This document shows, one piece after another, positions 48,719 through 59,680 of a stretch of 64,000 nt of DNA. The notes beneath the pieces are model-generated. The model made no database searches. It saw nothing but the letters and a program-made list of their open reading frames with translations, and was not told the origin of the DNA. The position numbers and the translations under genes are program-made. Within the stretch, counting starts at the first letter, position 1. Every line of letters begins with the position of its first letter. Origin of the DNA: Eriocheir sinensis (taxonomy: Eukaryota; Arthropoda; Malacostraca; Decapoda; Varunidae); contig NC_066577.1 in the NCBI RefSeq assembly GCF_024679095.1, forward strand, positions 1,997,490-2,061,489, in the 5' to 3' direction.

Positions 48719-49009
48719 TCCTACCTCCTCATCCATTCATCCATCCATCTCTAGATTTATAGACTCGTGTCGGGTGACAGCTAGCCCCTGAGTTGGGCTG
48801 CAAATATGGCAAGACAGTCTTAATTTTCCCCCTTCCTTCCTTCCGTCCTTCGTTGTATTTTTTTTTTTTTTTTTTTTTTTTACAACAGACAGAACGAAGG
48901 ACGGAAGGAAGGAATAGGGAAAATTAAGATTACTATATTGCAGCCCAACTCATGGGCTTCCACGGAGGGACAAATCTAGATGGATGGATGAATGGATGAG
49001 GAGGTAGGA
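48719..49009. repeat. Large fold-back with poly-T loop
   Basis: The left arm (48719 to about 48857) and right arm (about 48884-49009) are imperfect inverted repeats. The outer 32 bp (CCTACCTCCTCATCCATTCA and onward) is perfectly complementary, as are the inner TTAATTTTCCC and CCTTCCTTCCGTCCTTCGTT segments. The loop is a run of about 24 T. Possibly a fold-back MITE or an inverted duplication. Confidence 0.9.
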
Positions 49010-49164
49010 TGAAGGAGGAGGAGGTCTGGCAATCCCCGGCCGGTGTTGCCATACTACCCACACTTATCATATACCTCTCGAAGTGTGTATATCTCATCAT
49101 TTTATAAAGAAATGGGCTTCCTCTACTCGCAAAGTTATATTTCTAGTTAAAAAAATCGATTCTT

Positions 49165-49772
49165 TTTTCTTTTTTTACTACAAAGGAGGCAGCTCAAGGG
49201 CACAAAAAAAAAACAATAATTAAAAAAAGCCCGCTAATCGCTGCTCCCATAAAAGAATCAGAAGAGGCGGCCAAAAGCAAGGTCAGATTCTGGAGGAGAG
49301 GTGTCCTGATACCCTCCTCTTGAAAGAGTTCAAGTCGTAGGCAGGAGGAAATACAGATGAAGGAAGATTGTTCCAGAGTTTACCAGCGTGAGGAATGAAA
49401 GAGTGAAGATGCTGGTTAACTCTTGCATAAGGGGTTTAAACAGTATAGGGATGAGCATGAGTAGAAAGTCGTGTGCAGCGGGGCCGCGGGAGGGGGGGAG
49501 GCATGCAGTTAGCAAGTTCAGAAGAGCAGTCAGCGTGGAAATATCGATAGAAGATAGAAAGAGAGGCAACATGGCGGCGGAATTTAAGAGGTAGAAGACT
49601 ATCAGTAGGAGGAGGAGAGCTGATGAGACGAAGAGCCTTAGCCTCCACTCTGTCCAGAAGAGCTGTGTGGGTGGAGCCCCCCCACACGTGAGATGCATAC
49701 TCCATATGAGGGCGGAGAAGGCCCCTGTATATGGATAGCAACTACGCGGGGGAGAAGAACTGGCGGAGGCGG
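49165..49772 (-). mobile_element. YADDST-type LINE 3' fragment
   Basis: Same lineage as 40982-42475 but including the C terminus missing there: MEYASHVWGGSTHTALLDRV, SIFYRYFHADCSSELANCMP, then in shifted frames YARVNQHLHSFIPH and LWNNLPSSVFPPAYDLNSFK. The 3' region is A/T-rich (about 49165-49235). Truncated 5' at about 49772. The segment 49395-49450 is the counterpart of the 56-bp minisatellite unit at 24-27 kb. Confidence 0.9.
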
Positions 49773-49967
49773 AGACATAAATATGATAATATTGTTTGCG
49801 TTTACTACACCCCCGAGGCAGTAGTTATTTAACAACAAATTTAGCGTCACACAGAGCGCGGTAACCGTTTGTAAATCCGCGAGCTAACCCGTGACATCAT
49901 CGATTAGTTTGTAGTTATTACTGCGCGAGCTTTGTGAATCTCAATGTTCTCAAAACTACGCACTAGG
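49773..49967. other. Unassigned sequence
   Basis: Short unique stretch between LINE and MITE. Confidence 0.4.
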
Positions 49968-50438
49968 GGACCCATACTTATAAAGCTAACGCTTCGTCTC
50001 AGGCTCGTCTTAAGAGCCCAAACCGGCGCTGTGGAGTCCTATATCCTGGGTGTTAATCTGAGACGCTGCGCGAGTAGCAAAAGTTGGTCCCAGGCGGGCA
50101 TAAGTCCTGGGTCTTCATCTGAGGCAGCGACCTTCAAATGTAAACATTACCGGGTGTTGCCAGACAGCCAGCGTGCGTCATCAAATCGTTTTACATTCAA
50201 ACGCTCACTATAGTCTTACAAAAGCATATTATTATGGATATGATGTACTTCTATTCAATACTTTCACCATTTAAAGGAATCTTACCCATTAATTTTCATA
50301 TGAGATAACTGATCTCGCCGTTGTTGGCAACTTTACTTTCCCCACTACCCGTGGCGGCTGGAGCCCCAGCTAGGGTGCACACTCACCTCTGAGACGAGAC
50401 ATAAGTCAAACGCCTTACTTCTTTATAAGTATGGGCCC
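49968..50438. mobile_element. MITE with 18-bp TIRs, 471 bp
   Basis: Starts GGACCCATACTTATAAAG and ends CTTTATAAGTATGGGCCC, an 18-bp inverted repeat with one mismatch. Complementarity continues more loosely inward (GTCTCAG and CTGAGAC). Flanks show AGG on both sides (49965-49967 and 50439-50441), compatible with a 3-bp target duplication. No coding capacity. The superfamily is uncertain; a PIF/Harbinger- or IS4EU-type origin is only a guess from the GGG-type termini. Confidence 0.8.
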
Positions 50439-50539
50439 AGGACCCGCGGACGCTTGCGCGGACCCCGAACACGAGTTATAATATTCACAGGCAAGAGCAG
50501 TTTGGTAGTGCGATATAACAAGAGGTGTTCAGTTAATTT

Positions 50540-50765
50540 TCCTTATGTTCCTTATTTTAGCCCCATTTATTACCCTGTTTTACCCTATTTAATCTGATTC
50601 TACCCTATTTTACCCGATTTTCCAAATTTAATCCTATTTTACACTATTTTCCTTTAATTTAGCCCCATTTATTACTCTATTTTAGCCTATGTTACCCTAT
50701 TTTAGACCGTTGTACCACATTTCCCCTATTTTAAGCTATTTTCCATTATTTTTACTATGCTATAG
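50540..50765. repeat. Degenerate TTTTACCCTA repeat
   Basis: Loose 10-15 bp periodicity of TTTTACCCTATTT with many variants (TTTTAGCCCC, TTTTCCATTA). AT-rich low-complexity sequence. Confidence 0.75.
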
Positions 50766-51365
50766 AGTGAAAAAGCGTATAAATTTGACCGACACAGTCA
50801 CCAATAGAGACACCAAGACTTCCCGTCACTAACCATTACTATGTATGTTTTCACGTCTCTAATGAACTCACTAAACAAACAACTCCATCTTTAGCGTAGC
50901 CTCAACACACAAGACTTCCCCCTCAGGGTTCTAATGGGTGTTTTTCTAGGTTCATGGTACAGAAGAAGGGTTAAGCTCTTATACCAGGGCCACAAATTAC
51001 CAATGGAAATGCTTAAAACTTCTACGGAAGCCTTGTCAAATATTTGTGTTTGGGCGCCGAAATGTTTAATATGACGCACGCACGGCGCTGGCCTCGTCTC
51101 TATCGCAGCGAGTCTTCGTTTAACACTATTAGGAGACTTCCGAGTCGTCTAATGAATGGGAGAGATCTGTGCTTGCTTCTTTTTTGGGTCTTTCTCATTT
51201 TTTTCCAGCCCCGAGTGGCGTTAGTTGGCAATTCTTTGCTTTTTCTTGTTGCCGTTTTGTCCGTGGGTTCCTTGACGAGAGCTTCCGATTTTGTGTCAGG
51301 ACGAGGGCTGCTTTCACATCAATTTTTTGTCTCTCCGTCTCTCTGTCTCTTTCTGTCTCTTTGCC
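50766..51365. other. Unassigned sequence
   Basis: No recognised gene. A 150-codon plus-strand ORF (51044-51496) has a hydrophobic middle but ends in GA and CA microsatellite translation; not convincing. Confidence 0.45.
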
Positions 51366-51416
51366 GCAGAGAGAGAGAGAGAGAGAGAGAGATGAATGTA
51401 GGTAACAGACTTGCAC

Positions 51417-51465
<49 letters not shown>
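51366..51465. repeat. (GA)n and (CA)n microsatellites
   Basis: A short GA run (about 51368-51391) and, after a 25-bp gap, a CA run (about 51417-51465). Confidence 0.95.
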
Positions 51466-51468
<3 letters not shown>

Positions 51469-51837
51469 TAGCTTCATTTCACCTTCTTCAAACTAAAACA
51501 TAAATGGTCATAATCGTGTCCGTGGTGGTCGCGCAATGGTCGTTGAAATAGTCGTAATTGTAGTCGTAATCAGGTCGTGGGAATGATCGAGGTGGTCGTG
51601 GCGGTGGTCGCGGGGTCTTGTGAGTCGTCCACTTCATGAGAGCACAAAAGAATGACGGGATCGATTCCAGCTAATGAGGCAAAGTTTGGGCGGCACGAAC
51701 CCTTAACACGGGGCTTGAGCCGACGCTTGGAAGGGAATATTTCTTCGTCTTCCTTTTCTTCCTTTCTTTCTTTTCCCTTCCTTTCCTTCTATTCTGGTCT
51801 CCTTACATCTATAGCTTTTAAAGAGAGCTATAGGTGA
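51466..51837. other. Unassigned sequence
   Basis: Irregular GTCGTGGTCG-type low-complexity sequence (about 51515-51625) and a pyrimidine-rich stretch near 51745-51800; no gene. Confidence 0.45.
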
Positions 51838-51940
51838 GGTTGTAGTCGTAGTCGTAGTCGTAGTCGTTATAGAAGTAGTAGTAGTAGTAGTAGTAGGAGG
51901 AGGAGGAGGAGGAGGAGGAGGAGGAGGAAGAGGAGGAGGA
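51838..51940. repeat. GTAGTC, (GTA)n and (GGA)n tract
   Basis: Successive GTAGTC, GTA and GGA repeats lying directly against the 3' end of a minus-strand LINE. Confidence 0.95.
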
Positions 51941-54170
51941 TGAAACATGGAAACATGGACTAGCAGGCAGCAGAAAGCCTGTTGGCTCATTACTAGGCTG
52001 CCTGCTTTCAGTGATTTAATCAATCTGTTTGCCATAGGAGTGGCTTGCAGGGAAGGATTAAAGCACTTGTGTACCTACTCTTGGATACGTTCAGTTCACT
52101 CCCGATGCAGCAAAGTGCCGATCAATGCGTTTCTTGAAGGAGTTGATGGTCTCTGCGCTAACCACTTCTGCAGGAAGGCTGTTCCAGTGGCGAATAACTA
52201 TTCGAGAAATAACTCCTACCGATGTCGGCATTGTATCGCTTTGCTTGAATTGTTTTCCGTTGTTTCTTGTTCTCAGGTTAGTTTGTAGCGTGAAGAGTTT
52301 GGGGTGATCAACGTTGCTGAGCTTGTTCAGGTACTTAAAGACTTGTATCATGTCTCCCCGCAGTCGTCTCTTTTCCAACGTGATGAGGTTAAGTCGCTCG
52401 AGTCGCTCTTCATAGGGCTTTGTCCTCAGTGATGGTATCATCTTCGTGGCGCGGCGCTGTACTCACAAGTAATTCAATATCTTTCCTGTAATTTGGAGAC
52501 CAGAAATGCACGTCGTATTCCAGGTGGGGTCTTATCAGCGAATTATACAAGGATAACATAGCTCCCGGCGTCTTGTATTCGAAGTTCCTCGCTATGAACC
52601 CAAGCATTGTATTGGGTTTCTTACAGGCGGACTTGCAGTGTTTTGTTTGTTTCAAGTCACTGCTGATGGTGACCCCGAAGTCTCTTTCCTTTTGCACTAT
52701 ATGTAGTGGTTCGCCACCCATGTGGTATGTGTGGTTGCTGTTTCTGGATCCGATATGCATTACTTTACATTTGGTAATGTTGAAGGACATCTGCCATTTT
52801 TCTGACCCCCGAGTGATCTGGTCCAGGTCCCTCTGGATAATTTCGCAGTCTGCCGTCGTGAGGGCCTTCCCACCCACCTTTGTGTCGTTGGCAAATTTTG
52901 AAAGATTGGATTTTAATCCTAGTTCTAGGTCGTTGATATATATGATGAAGAGTATGGGTCCCAGCACTGACCCCTGTGGCACTCCACTTGTGACCGGGAG
53001 CCACTCGGAGGCCTGTCCGTTGAGTACAATTCGTTGTTTTCTTCCAGTGAGCTAGTCTTTGATCCACGCTGTCAGATTGTCGACTAACCCCGCCGACTTA
53101 AGTTCCTTGAGGAGTCTTTCGTGTGGCACTTTGTCAGAGGCTTTCTGATAGTCTAGATATATAACATCGCTGGGGATATGATTATCCCAGTTTTCATAGA
53201 TAGCTTGGAAGAACTCCAATAAATTGGTTAGGCATGAGCTCTTATTCTTGAAACCGTGCTGAGCATCGGAAATAATGTTGTTATCTTCAAGGAACCTAAC
53301 GAGTTTGTCTCTGATGATCTTCTCGAGAATTTTTCCCGCCACTGAGGTCAAGCTGATTGGTCTGTAGTTTAGAGCCACGCTTTTGTCTCTCTTTTTGTAG
53401 ATCGGTGTTACGTTCATTTGTTTCCAGTCTTTTGGGACTTTGTTTTGTTGTAGTGACAGATTGTAGATGGCGGTGAGTGGCTCGAGGATTTGCTGCTTGA
53501 GTTCCTTGAGCAGCCTGGGCGACAAGTCGTCGGGTCCGGTGGACTTGTTTGTCTCGAGGTTGTGCCAATTTCTAGGGGTGTGATTCCCATCGGCGGGGTA
53601 GGGCTCTCGGGTACGGACTGGGTGTTCTCGACCGTGAACACAGACGCGAAGTTTTTGTTTAGGATCTCGACCATTTGTTTGCTGTCCTGTGTTAGTACGT
53701 CACTTTCATCTTTTAGGGGACCGATATTGCTTTTTTGTCTTCTTTTTGGTTCTTATATAAGTGAAGAACTTTTTCGGGTTGGACTTGGCTTCGCGTGCAA
53801 TTTGCTTTTCATAGTCGCGTTTACGCTGGCGAATGAGAGTTCTGCAAGCTCTAAGGCTTTGATGGTACTGTTCGCGTGCCTCGTCAGTGGTGTTTTCCTT
53901 TAGCAAGTTGTATTTTCTTTTCTTTAATTAATCGCCCGTCGAGCTTGGGTAGTCATCCATGGTGGGCTTATGGCATTATTTGTTCTCCTAGTCTTCATGG
54001 GAACAGTTGTTCTCTCTACCTCCAGGAGTTTGTTCTTGAAGCCGTTCCAGCGCCGCCCAAAGGAGTGAGGTTCATGGGCTCCCAAGTTGTCTGGGTTAGC
54101 AGCTCACGAGCGAGATTAAAATTGGCTCTTTTGTAGTTTGGAATCTTGGACGTGTTTTCGGTGAGTTAGG
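51941..54170 (-). mobile_element. CR1-like LINE: linker, RT and 3' end
   Basis: Minus-strand copy. The 3' tail is tandem CATGTTTC at the 51941 edge. RT blocks: NYRPISLTSVAGKILEKII near 53370, VIYLDYQKASDKVPHERL near 53145 (KAFD changed to KASD), MPQGSVLGPILFIIYINDLE near 52960 and KFANDTKVG near 52890 (the catalytic FADD changed to FAND). The C-terminal RLRGDMIQVFKYLNKL and RHWNSLPAEVVSAETI follow. The second frame change is near 53050. Upstream linker sequence continues to 54170, where another copy's tail begins; the endonuclease is missing. Confidence 0.93.
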
Positions 54171-54830
54171 AGGAAACATGAAAACATGGAAATGCAGGCA
54201 ACAGAAAGCCTATTGGCTCATTACGAGGTTGCCCGCTTTGGTGATTTAATCTGCTCGACAGCCACTTGGGGCCTGGGGAGCAGAAGAAAGCACCTCGACA
54301 TTGAGGAGCAGATGAAAAGCACCTCGATATTGAAGAGCAGATGAAAGCACCTCAATATTCAGTTCACTCCTGACGCAGCGAAGTGACGGTCGATTCTATA
54401 TTTGAAGGAGTTGATGGTATTCGCATTTACAACTTCTGAAGGAAGATTGTTCCAGTGACGAATGACTCGGTTTGAAAAGAAACTCCTTCCGATGTCTGTG
54501 TTACATCGACTCGACTGAATGGGTAAGCCGTTTTTTCTAGTTCTTAGGTTGGTTTGCAGTTCAAAGAATTTGGAGTAATCGACGTTATTGAAGTTTTTCA
54601 GATATGTACTTGAAGACTTGAATCGTATCCCCTCGCAGGCGTCTTTTCTCCAATGTAAAGAGATTAAGTCGCTTGATTCGTTCCTCGTATGGTTGAGCCT
54701 TTAAGGTTGGAATCATCTTTGTGGCGCGTCGTTGAAGCTTTTCCAATAAATCGATGTCCTTTCTGCAATTAGGAGACCAGAACTGTACTGCATACTCGAG
54801 GTGCGGTCTTACCATGGAATTATACAAGGA
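54171..54830 (-). mobile_element. CR1-like LINE 3' fragment, same subfamily
   Basis: The 3' end of a second copy of the element at 51941-54170: same CATGTTTYC tail at 54171-54190, same AGAAAGCCTATTGGCTCATT stretch, and the ORF2 C terminus [20 protein letters not shown] and [15 protein letters not shown]. Truncated at a GGA repeat at 54830. Confidence 0.92.
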
Positions 54831-54856
54831 GGAGGAGGAGGAGGAGGAGGAGGAGC

Positions 54857-54891
<35 letters not shown>

Positions 54892-54920
54892 CAGTAGTAA
54901 TAGTAGTAGTGGTAGTAGTT
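54831..54920. repeat. (GGA)n and (GTA)n microsatellite
   Basis: GGA then AGTAGT runs replacing the 5' part of the LINE. Confidence 0.95.
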
Positions 54921-55312
54921 CCGTTCTAAGTCATGAAACTCATTTTTGTACTACATTTTCATAGGTTTTTCTCTAGTAATATAATTGATTTTCTATAGTT
55001 AGTTATTTTTAGTCAATTTTTAGGTTTCACCAAAATCAGGCAACTCTAATTTTACATGTTTATTTTTCTTTTATCAAGTAATGGGATTAGTTTTTCTCTA
55101 TACCGGCCTATTTCGCTGTTTCTTTTTGTTTTGTTTTGTTTTCCTGCGCGATGCAACTCCAGTTTTTAATACATTTTTTTTTTCACTACATTTTCTTTTC
55201 TTTTCTTTCCTCGAGGAAGATAATTAATTTTCAATACCGGATTATTTTCATTATTTCTCATTCCCACATATTATTTAACTGTTCTCATCCTATTTTGTCT
55301 TTATTTCTTAAT
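54921..55312. other. AT-rich unassigned sequence
   Basis: AT-rich, no gene or clear repeat seen. Confidence 0.45.
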
Positions 55313-55873
55313 ATAAGAACGTAAGGAGTCTGCAAGAGGACGGTTGGCCTATACAAAGCAGCTCCTGTACACTCAACCCCACCCTACCTCACCATCCATG
55401 GCTTTATCTAACCTCTTCATGAATGTATCTACGGTATTGGCACCCACAACATGGCCCCCAAGCCTGTTCCATCCGTCCACCACTCTACTGGTGAACCAAT
55501 TCTTGCCTATGTCTTTATTAAACCTGAATTTGTCTAACTTGAAACCATTGCTACGCGTCTTACCTGGCTCTTTTACTATCAAAATCTTATTGACATCCCC
55601 TTTATTAAAGCCCTTCATCCATTTATAGACCTCGATCAAGTCTCCTCGCAACCTTCGCCTTTCTAGCGAGTGTAGATTTAACTGCTTCAGCCTGTCTTCA
55701 TAAGACAAGTTTCTCACCCCCTGGATCATCTTTGTCATCCTCCTCTGTACAGATTCTAACATCTTGATATCCTTTCTATAGTAGGGGGACCAGAACTGAA
55801 CTGCATAATCGAGATGAGGTTTAACTAGTGCTAAGTAAAGTTTGAGTAGGTATGACTTCAGCGCTCCTATTGC

Positions 55874-56262
55874 TTTTTTTATTTATTTATTTATTTTTTT
55901 TTTTTTTTACGTTGTTGCCTATTGCGCCGGTAGGCATCTTCCCGGTGGGGCCTGATGGTCGGCCCAAGGCTTCTTCCAGGTGGGGCCTGATGGTCGGCCC
56001 AGCCCGTTCTGGCGCAGGCGAGTGTTTATAGTGGCGCCATCTTGCATTGGCTCATGCTGCCCCCCGGAACTCGTTCTTGATTCGCTTGGACGGCTTCCTC
56101 TAGAGTCCGGGTTGATGGGTGGTCTTCAGGACAGCATGTGGGTAGTTTTAAGCCACTCGGCGGTGACTGAAAAATCCGAGTGGTAGCGTGGGGATTCGAA
56201 CCCGCGTCGTCCATCACGCGGTGAATGTGGGCCCAGTACGCTACCACCTACGCCACCGCTTA
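55874..56262 (-). mobile_element. tRNA-derived SINE, copy 1 (head type alpha)
   Basis: Minus orientation: poly-T on the left, tRNA-like head on the right. The inverse of the B box GGTTCGAATCC lies at 56192-56202 and an A-box-like TAGCGTACTGG just upstream in the SINE sense. The body contains CCGAGTGGCTTAAAACTACC and a repeated GGGCCGACCATCAGGCCCCA segment, and ends GGCAACAACGT plus poly-A with ATTT variants. CGCTCCT flanks both sides (55862-55868 and 56263-56269) as a likely target duplication. It splits the LINE C-terminal region. Confidence 0.9.
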
Positions 56263-56614
56263 CGCTCCTTGAGATGATACCATGTAGTCTAAGTACTCTG
56301 TTTACCCGATTTTTAGCCTGAATGCATTGAGCCCTAGGACGGAGGTCAGCGCTCACTAGGACTCCTAAGTCTCTCTCACGCCCAGACCTGCTTAGAGGAG
56401 TGCCATTTAAGGAGTAATTGTGTGAGGGGTTATTCCTGCCTACACTCAGAATGCTACACTTCCCGACATTGAATTCCATCTGCCACTTCCCCGCCCAATC
56501 ATATAGTCTGTCAAGCTCATCCTGGAGAACGCTAGCGTTCCTGTCTGATTGGACTACTCTACCGATCTTGGTATCATCTGCGAACTTACTGACATCACTA
56601 CTAACTCCTAGAAT

Positions 56615-56775
56615 CTAGAGTCCGGGTTGATAGGTGGTCTTCTGGACAGCATGTGGGTAGTTTTAAGCCACTCGGCGGCGGCTGAAAAATCCCAGCTTGG
56701 TGGCACCGGGCGGGGATTGAACTCGCGTCCTTCTGAACGCGGTGGTGTTACTCTGTCGATTCAGCCACCGCCTGA
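56615..56775 (-). mobile_element. tRNA-derived SINE, copy 2 (head type beta, truncated)
   Basis: Minus orientation, only head and central body left (the 3' half with poly-A is missing). The head starts GGCGGTGGCTGA at 56772; the B-box-like sequence is GAGTTCAATCC at 56714-56724. AATCTA appears at both edges (56612-56617 and 56776-56781). It lies exactly where the host LINE has lost its RT core. Confidence 0.85.
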
Positions 56776-58380
56776 AATCTAAATACAATGTGTCATAGTT
56801 TTCATCTTGGCAACCGCTTCGATTACTTTAGTGTAGAAGGACAACAGGTTAGTAAAGCAAGACCAACCCATTGCGAATCCATGCTGTGAATCATGAATTA
56901 AACTGTGCTTTTCTAGATGGTCCCGAATGCTCCCGGCTATAATTGACCCCAACATCTTTCCTACAACTGATGTTAAGCTAATTGGGCGATAATTTGAGGT
57001 GGCTGACTTGTCTCCCTTTGAAAATCGGCGTCACATTAGCTACTTTCCATTGATTGGGCACATACCCAGAAATTACCGACATCTTAAAGATATCGGTAAG
57101 CGGGCCACTGAGGACCTCCTTGCACTCTTTCAGCACCCTTGGGAATACTTCGTCTGAGCCCGGCGATTTGTTTTTCTTCAACCTACCAATCTCATCCTGG
57201 ACTACTTGCCTAGTGATGATCACATCCCTCAACTTGTCGTTCCCTTAGCCCTCATATACCTGAACTCTCTCCGGAATGGTTGTTAGATTTACCTGCGTGA
57301 AAACTGAGAGGAAATAGTCATTCATCATTTGGCTCATATCTTCTCCATTCTCGACGAGGTCACTTGTGTTTGTTTTCAACGGTCCGATTTTGTCCCTTGT
57401 TTTCGTTCTGTACAATTTGAAGAAGCCCTTGGGATCGCTCTTGGCCTCGTTGGCTACCCTAATTTCATAACTTCTTTTTGCTAGGCGGGAGTTTCTCTTC
57501 ACCAACCTGGTTAGCTCAACATACCTACCCCTGAGGTGGGTCTCTCCGTTCTTTATTTTCCTATAAATTCCTCTCTTTAAACCTATCTCATGCTTGAGTC
57601 TGCGGGTCATCCATTTGGGGTTGTTATTTTCCTTCCTACGTGCTTGGTAAGGGATATGCTATCTCTGACCCTCTGCAATTACTCTAACTAAATTATTGTA
57701 GGTCATTTCTACATGACTTCCCTGTCTTTCCGGCTCCAGCCCTGAGATCTGGCCCTCATCCAGCCCTAAGGTTCCCCAATTTACCTCCTCAAGGTGTCTT
57801 CTAAGCCCCTCATAATCAGCTTTTCTAAAGTCAGGCACCAACACAGGGTTGAGTTCATTGGTCACCGCCCAGTCTAATTTAAACCTAATTTCCTTGTGAT
57901 CACTGCCACCTAATTCTCCCCCAACATCTAGCTCACTGATCATATTCTCGTTGTTAGTCAGGACTAAGTCTAAAATGATATTTCCTATGGTGGGCTCATT
58001 TACTGCCTGATTGAGAAAATTATCATGTATTATTTTCAGAAAATCCTCAGATTCTAGATTACCCACCACGCCTTCCTAATCTATATTCCTATAGTTAAAA
58101 TCCCCCATTATGCAGAAATTTTTGCTCCTGCTCGCCCTGCCTACCTCTTGCAGTAATATATCAGTGTCCTGCCTGCTAAGGTTGGGTGGCCTGTAAAGAA
58201 CAACTAGAATTAGTTTGTCTTTCCCTTTGTGGACGTCCACCCAAACTGATTCTGAGTCGCCATTTGTTTGAACAGAGCTGTTAGCGGAATATTTAGGTGT
58301 GTCTTTAACATAAAGTGTAAACCCCCTCCCCTTCTTCCCTTTCTATCTTTGTGAAACATCTGATAACCATCTATTTCATA

Positions 58381-58736
58381 GGCGGTGGCTGAGCAGATAG
58401 CGAGACGGCCCCGCGTTCAGGAGGAGGCTCAATCCCCGACCGGTGCCACCAAGCTGGGATTTTTCAGCCGCCGCCGAGTGGCTTAAAACTATCCACATGC
58501 TGTCCAGAAGACCACCTATCAACCCAGACTCTAGATTCTAGAATTAAAGATGAGTTCCGGGAGGGCAGCATGAGCCAATGCAAGATGGCGCCACTATAAA
58601 CATTCGACTGCGCCAGAACGGGCTGGGCCGACCATCAGGACCCACCGAGAAGAAGCCTTGGACCGACCATCAGGATCCACCGGGAAGAAGCCTGCCGGCG
58701 CAATAGGCCAAGACGTTAAAAAAAAAAAAAAAAAAA
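58381..58736 (+). mobile_element. tRNA-derived SINE, copy 3 (head type beta)
   Basis: Plus orientation with the head GGCGGTGGCTGAGCAGATAG, the B-box-like GGCTCAATCC at 58425-58434, then the shared body (GCCGAGTGGCTTAAAACTAT), ending AAGACGT plus a poly-A of 19. Inserted in the endonuclease region of the LINE between the codons for FMSD and YEIDG; I see no convincing target duplication. The SINE is opposite in orientation to the LINE. Confidence 0.9.
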
Positions 58737-58967
58737 TCCGACATGAAGTTTTTGTTTGCAGTATCCACCCATGTTTCCGTGATAGCTATAATGTCGAATT
58801 TCTCGACACATGCTTTCCCCTCAGTAGATCTATCTTGTTCCTGAGACTCCTACTGTTGGTGTAATAAGCCGTTCCCCCGTCCTTTCTTACATCCTTTCGA
58901 TCACCCCTGCGCCCCCTAGTCCCAGTCTGCGATACATAGCCACTGATGACAGGCCCTCCCCCCTCGC

Positions 58968-59505
58968 CTACTCTAAAAAATCCTGTAGGGTGCTAAGTGA
59001 TCGCTCGAGGGAGTCTGTGAGAACCTTCACCCCCTGAAGCGACAGGTGCACTCCATCCTTGGCATACAAGGTGCCTTTATCGTAGAAGAGGTCCCAATTA
59101 TCCAGGAAAAGCCAACCATTTCGCTTACAGTGGGCCGCCAGCATGCTGTTTACTGCTAAGGCACTGGAAAGCCCTCCCTCACCCACCCTCCTCGGCAACA
59201 CACCACAACGGCTGGCACCCCCTCCCTCGAAGTCTCTCACTTTGGCGAATGATTCCCTGAAGCGCCGAAATATCTCTTCGCTACCCACTCTACCAATGTC
59301 ATTACCCCCGAAACTGCAGAAGACGATAGGCTGTGTCCCCTCCCCTGCTAAAATTTCCTCCATTCTGTCAGAGACGTGCTGGATGCCCGCCCCGGGAAAG
59401 CACACTCGTAGCCTATTTTCCTTATCCCTTGAACAAAAGTACCTGTCAATGAACCTGACTTGAGAGTCCCCAACCATCAGGACTCTTCTCTTAAAAACTG
59501 TCAGT
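58968..59505 (-). pseudogene. LINE ORF1 with SGNH/GDSL esterase domain
   Basis: Reads VFKRRVLMVGDSQVRFID (block I, catalytic Ser in GDS), then FCSFGGNDIGRVG (block III, GGND) and LYAKDGVHLSLQGV (block V, Asp and His in DGVH), ending LQDFLE before a stop at 58968. These are the three diagnostic SGNH-hydrolase blocks, with all expected catalytic residues present. Esterase-type ORF1 proteins are described for CR1-like LINEs and are thought to help the retrotransposon at membranes or in RNA-protein assembly. The domain is open over about 175 codons; the upstream part of ORF1 is lost into a GGA microsatellite, so the original start is unknown and I class it as a remnant. Confidence 0.85.
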
Positions 59506-59544
59506 AGACGGAACGGAAGCCGCTACAGGTGGAGATGGAGCGGC

Positions 59545-59680
59545 GGAAGAGGAGGAGGAGGAAGGGGAGGAGGAGGAGGAGGAGGAGGAGGAGGAGGAGG
59601 AGGAGGAGGAGGAGGAGGAGGAGGAGGAGGAGGAGGAAGGGGAGGAGGAGAAGGAGGAGGAGGAGGAGGAGGAGGAGGAG
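59545..59680. repeat. (GGA)n microsatellite
   Basis: Long GGA run between the LINE ORF1 remnant and a SINE; it replaces the 5' end of the LINE and the first bases of the SINE head. Confidence 0.96.

Larger units (their letters stand above)
55313..59505 (-). mobile_element. CR1-like LINE with esterase ORF1, nearly full length
   Basis: The most complete LINE here, on the minus strand and interrupted by three SINEs. From 5' to 3': ORF1 with an SGNH-esterase domain (59505-58968); endonuclease (YYTNSRSLRNKID and DIIAITETWVDT near 58780-58860, then after a SINE a QMFHKDRKGR block, VWVDVHKGKDKLILVVLYRP and FCIMGDFNYRNID near 58100); SDHKEI motif near 57900; linker to 57245; RT start to about 56783. 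It then jumps to SKFADDTKIGR near 56580 because the RT core (KAFDKVPH to PQGS) is deleted where the second SINE sits. The C terminus follows at 55373-55870. An SGNH ORF1 is known in CR1-clade LINEs, which supports the class. Confidence 0.93.
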
